Shown here piece after piece: positions 61,321 to 64,000 of a stretch of 64,000 bases of DNA (within the stretch, counting starts at the first letter, position 1; each line of letters opens with the position of its first letter). Source of the stretch: Trochalopteron elliotii (lineage: Eukaryota > Chordata > Aves > Passeriformes > Leiothrichidae). Under the pieces are notes generated by a model. That model was not told the DNA's origin and did not search any database. It saw only the letters and a list, made by a program, of their open reading frames with translations. The stretch is taken from NCBI GenBank assembly GCA_024734555.1, contig JANPWX010000204.1:1488758-1552757 (forward strand), in the 5' to 3' direction. Made by a program: the position numbers and the translations under genes.

Positions 61321-62022
61321 GACACACTTGTCACCAGCAAAGTATTTACCCTCACAGTGCTAATATGAAGACATCACAGAAAAAAATTAACAGCAGCATA
61401 CAAACACTTTTTGAAGGAGAGTTAACAGTAATTCAATCCTGCCCAAGGGGGGCTGCCTGATAGCTGCTTGCTTGGCTAACTTCTGCTTCAAACTGTTGCA
61501 CTGAGATACAAAACTATTTCTGTTTTTAAAAATTGGTAACAACATCTATATTATATACCAACTCTGTAGTACTGACATCTGTCACGTGCCAGCCCTAAAC
61601 ATACATGTAGACATCAAGAATATATACAGGTGGTGAACTATTAAAAGAATTGCTTCTACGATGAAATGTTATTTTAACTAATAATGTAATTCCTTTTTTC
61701 TTGCTGATATTCTACCTCCATGTGAATTACACCCTGCACAAGAGTATTAAAAGGCTGAAGATATAATTTTACCAGTTGGTGTTTTGTCAGTGTTTTCCTG
61801 GTTTGGTTTTGTTTTTATATATATTAATTAATATAGCTATATTTGCAAATGGGCTGTTACACACCTCCCTAATTTTGTGCTCGTAAGTAGTTGAATGCAA
61901 AACAAGCCAGAGATGCAGAGTGTTTGCAGACTGGAGCCCTTCACTAGTGATTGTGACCAGAAGCAGATGCTGGAAGACCTGCAGTCCCACATCAGCAGAG
62001 GAATAGACAGAGGAGCAATGGA

Positions 62023-62070
<48 letters not shown>

Positions 62071-62110
62071 AGGAAGGAAGGAAGGAAGGAAGGAAGGAAG
62101 GAAGGAAGGA
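62023..62110 (+). repeat. Compound microsatellite (AGGC)11(AGGA)11
   Basis: Hand counting gives eleven AGGC units (62,023-62,066) followed in the same register by eleven AGGA units (62,067-62,110). The array is perfect. Frames read through it on both strands are artefacts (RQAG, RKEG, SFLP, CLPA repeats). Confidence 0.97.
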
Positions 62111-62920
62111 AGACCAAGTATCCTGGACATGGTGTTATAGTGAAAAGCAGGACACAATTTGATGGGCTGCCAATAATCATGGGAGCTCTGCATCCAAATT
62201 GCATTTCCATAAAGTCATACAGATTATTTTACTCACAAATGTAGGAGTGTGGTAGAACTTCTATCACTTTGCTTATTCTAGATTTCCAAATTTAGTCCAT
62301 GGCTCACTGCTAGTCCACAGCGTTGTGGCAAACGGTCTGCCGGTCATTCACAGACCCGCAGCAAATAATATTTTATTTCTGTCTCTTAGAAGGTCAGTGA
62401 GAGACGTACATAGCTGTCAGTACTAAGTTTTGAGAGTTGGTAGTGGCCTGCAGACCCAAAATATTTTGGTACTATTGACTTGATCCGCTTTATTTTCTAA
62501 GCAAACTGCAATCACTGGCCAATTCACAGAAATTCTTATTTATTGGTACGCTAGTCTATACTCAGCCACATATTACTCTGTATTGTAAGACTCAAACAAG
62601 CAACTTTGTTAATTGCTTAATTGCTCTTAACAGAATAAAACCACAAATTTCTCTGCTAATGGTATGTTTGCTTTTAAACTTTTATTGATCATGTTCTATG
62701 TCTAACTCTGGACCCAATCATCTGTCTGCACTTTGTTGACTTCAGAGGAGTTTTATCTCTCCACAGCCAACTATATCTTTACTGCTGATCATGGGACAGA
62801 AATTTAGGATTCCCCAACTAGAAAAGTCCGTAAGAGTTTGGAGATTACAGGATTACAAACTAGACATTTCTCATAGTAAGGATTACTTTGGCAATAGTAC
62901 AAAATAAGTAATGCTTCAGG

Positions 62921-62986
62921 ACCAGATCCTTCTGATGGGCTATATCTAACAAAGGAATTTCAATTTATACCAGCTGAGAGTCTGGC
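62921..62986. repeat. Degenerate palindromic element
   Basis: It begins CCAGATCCTTCTGATGGG and ends TTTATACCAGCTGAGAGTC then TGG. The two ends are imperfect inverted repeats, so the element can fold on itself. It resembles a palindromic sauropsid repeat recalled from memory. Confidence 0.4.
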
Positions 62987-63689
62987 ATGGCCTATTCTGA
63001 ATTAGTTCAGATTTTATAATTTATTTATGTTAAAATATGTAAGTCTACAATATAATGCATGGAATGGAGGACTCTGATAATAAACAAAACAAAGCAACAT
63101 GGACTCACTGAGTGCTTGACAGGAAGTTATTTGTACTACATTTAAAAATAAGTAGGTTAAAGAGAAGTTTAAAAACATTTCCCTAGAAATGTGCTTATGA
63201 TTTATGATTTATGATTAAAGGAGACTATCAGAGCAAAAGAAACAGAAATCCAGGGAAAGTCTTCCACGCAGTAGATTAATTTGACAGGTGTCTTATTTAT
63301 CTGCACACTATAATTTATTTCAAGTTGCACTATTCACTAACAGCGATTCATATGTTTTTAAAGCCAAAGTGATTAGTGCAAATGATCGTAACCACTTCTG
63401 TAATAACTTTCATAAACATTCACTCTCTAAATTTTTGCTTCAAGCCAAGTAACCACTATTTATACCAAATCATGTTTTACGACCAGCTGGATACGAAGAC
63501 CTCGGCCAGTAGACGATGCATACCACGTCCAGGTGAGGTGTTCTGAAAGGCTTTTTGCCTTCACTGCCAAAATAACGAGCCAGATTTTCATTCTGACCCT
63601 CTAGCTGTGGTTTTCCAGCCACTTGTTCTGTTCTGAATTTATCTCAGCTCTTGCATTTCAACCATAAAACTTTGAGCGAGTGCTCGGTA

Positions 63690-64000
63690 CCTTCTCCACA
63701 GTGCACCAACCAGCTGAATACTCGCGGCCAACGCTTCCGCCTCTATTTCCCGAAAGTTTCCCTGCTGTGCAGGTTGCCTGAGGACGAACGAGATGGGACG
63801 GAGCTCTCCGGGAGAGCGCATCGCGTCTGCCCCGACGCTTGGGAGCGCCGGCTGCCCTGCGCCCAGCGCTGCCAGCGGCCGCGGGCAAGGAGGCAGATCT
63901 GCCTTCTCCCGCCGAGAGTGGGGCAGCTCCCGGCCCGAGGAGTGTTGAGCCGTGTCGAGCCGTGCCGGGCCGTGCCGAGCGGCGGGAGCCGAGCACCTGC
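63690..64000. promoter_or_regulatory. CpG island at the right edge, probably promoter-proximal to RSPO3 exon 1
   Basis: GC content and CpG density rise sharply from about 63,690 to the end of the window, with CG dinucleotides every ~10 bases and clusters such as GCGGCCGCGGGC. The surrounding 30 kb is CpG-poor. Position, strand logic and the missing first exon suggest this is the 3' shore of the RSPO3 promoter island. An open frame through it (63,658-63,996, minus) is Ala/Arg/Gly-rich, lacks a signal peptide and is probably an effect of base composition. Confidence 0.55.
63947..63980 (+). repeat. 10-bp tandem repeat in the edge CpG island
   Basis: Three units of GAGCCGTGTC/GAGCCGTGCC/GGGCCGTGCC are followed by a partial GAGC. 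Confidence 0.9.

Larger units (their letters stand above)
34336..64000 (-). other. RSPO3: RSPO3 intron 1 (3' part, >29.6 kb, runs off the window)
   Basis: This lies upstream of exon 2 in transcript direction. I searched for the conserved R-spondin signal-peptide exon and did not find it, so everything here is taken as intron 1, possibly reaching promoter-proximal sequence at the right edge. It has no clear CR1 copies, several degenerate palindromic repeat remnants, a sequence gap, microsatellites and homopolymers. From memory, human RSPO3 intron 1 is also tens of kilobases, which fits. If an unrecognised bird-specific first exon exists inside this span, the label would change for part of it. 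Confidence 0.75.

Noticed and set aside
61895..62210. Frames with RQAG/RKEG or SFLP/CLPA repeats
   Set aside because: They are readings of the AGGC/AGGA microsatellite.
63658..63996. A 112-codon minus-strand frame in the edge CpG island, considered as RSPO3 exon 1
   Set aside because: It lacks the hydrophobic signal peptide and the basic end expected before M-H-P-N-V-S.
1..64000. tRNA genes, rRNA, CRISPR-like arrays, intact endogenous retrovirus, known microRNA hairpins
   Set aside because: Looked for on both strands and none seen; there are no regularly spaced repeats with unique spacers and no gag/pol/env-like frames.

Overview
The window reads as avian nuclear DNA. It is AT-leaning and almost entirely non-coding. 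It carries several 3'-truncated CR1 LINE fragments, some ending in ATTCTATG-like words typical of bird genomes, and it has one recognisable vertebrate gene with GT-AG introns. It also holds an assembly gap (N run), microsatellites and long A tracts. I saw no tRNA, rRNA, CRISPR array or prokaryotic gene.

The gene is R-spondin 3 (RSPO3) on the minus strand. Four coding exons are supported by homology and by exact splice sites: exon 2 (34,144-34,335, first furin-like repeat), exon 3 (32,452-32,598, second furin-like repeat), exon 4 (29,939-30,136, thrombospondin type-1 repeat) and exon 5 (8,112-8,305, basic tail and stop). Together they encode 243 residues, against about 240 for the same part of human RSPO3. 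All four introns are phase 1. Exon 1 (signal peptide) was not found. Intron 1 runs from 34,336 past the right edge, and the CpG-rich last ~300 bases suggest that exon 1 and the promoter lie just beyond 64,000.

Layout: 1 to about 7,270 is intergenic sequence downstream of RSPO3, with no gene seen. About 7,274-8,111 is the probable 3' UTR. Intron 4 (8,306-29,938) holds five CR1 fragments, a short dense CpG island at about 11,460-11,710 that has no gene attached, and a G-quadruplex-type tract near 20.0 kb. Introns 3 and 2 are short (2.3 and 1.5 kb). Intron 1 (>29.6 kb) is old, repeat-poor sequence with scattered degenerate palindromic repeats, a purine pentamer array running into a 386-base gap, and a compound AGGC/AGGA microsatellite.

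RSPO3 is a secreted Wnt amplifier. Its furin-like repeats bridge LGR4/5/6 and the E3 ligases ZNRF3/RNF43, and the TSP1 repeat and basic tail bind heparan sulfate. The residues seen here are compatible with a functional protein. I did not find a new multi-gene system. The most interesting leftovers are the orphan CpG island in intron 4, the dispersed palindromic repeat family, and exon 5, which is hard to see without comparative reading.
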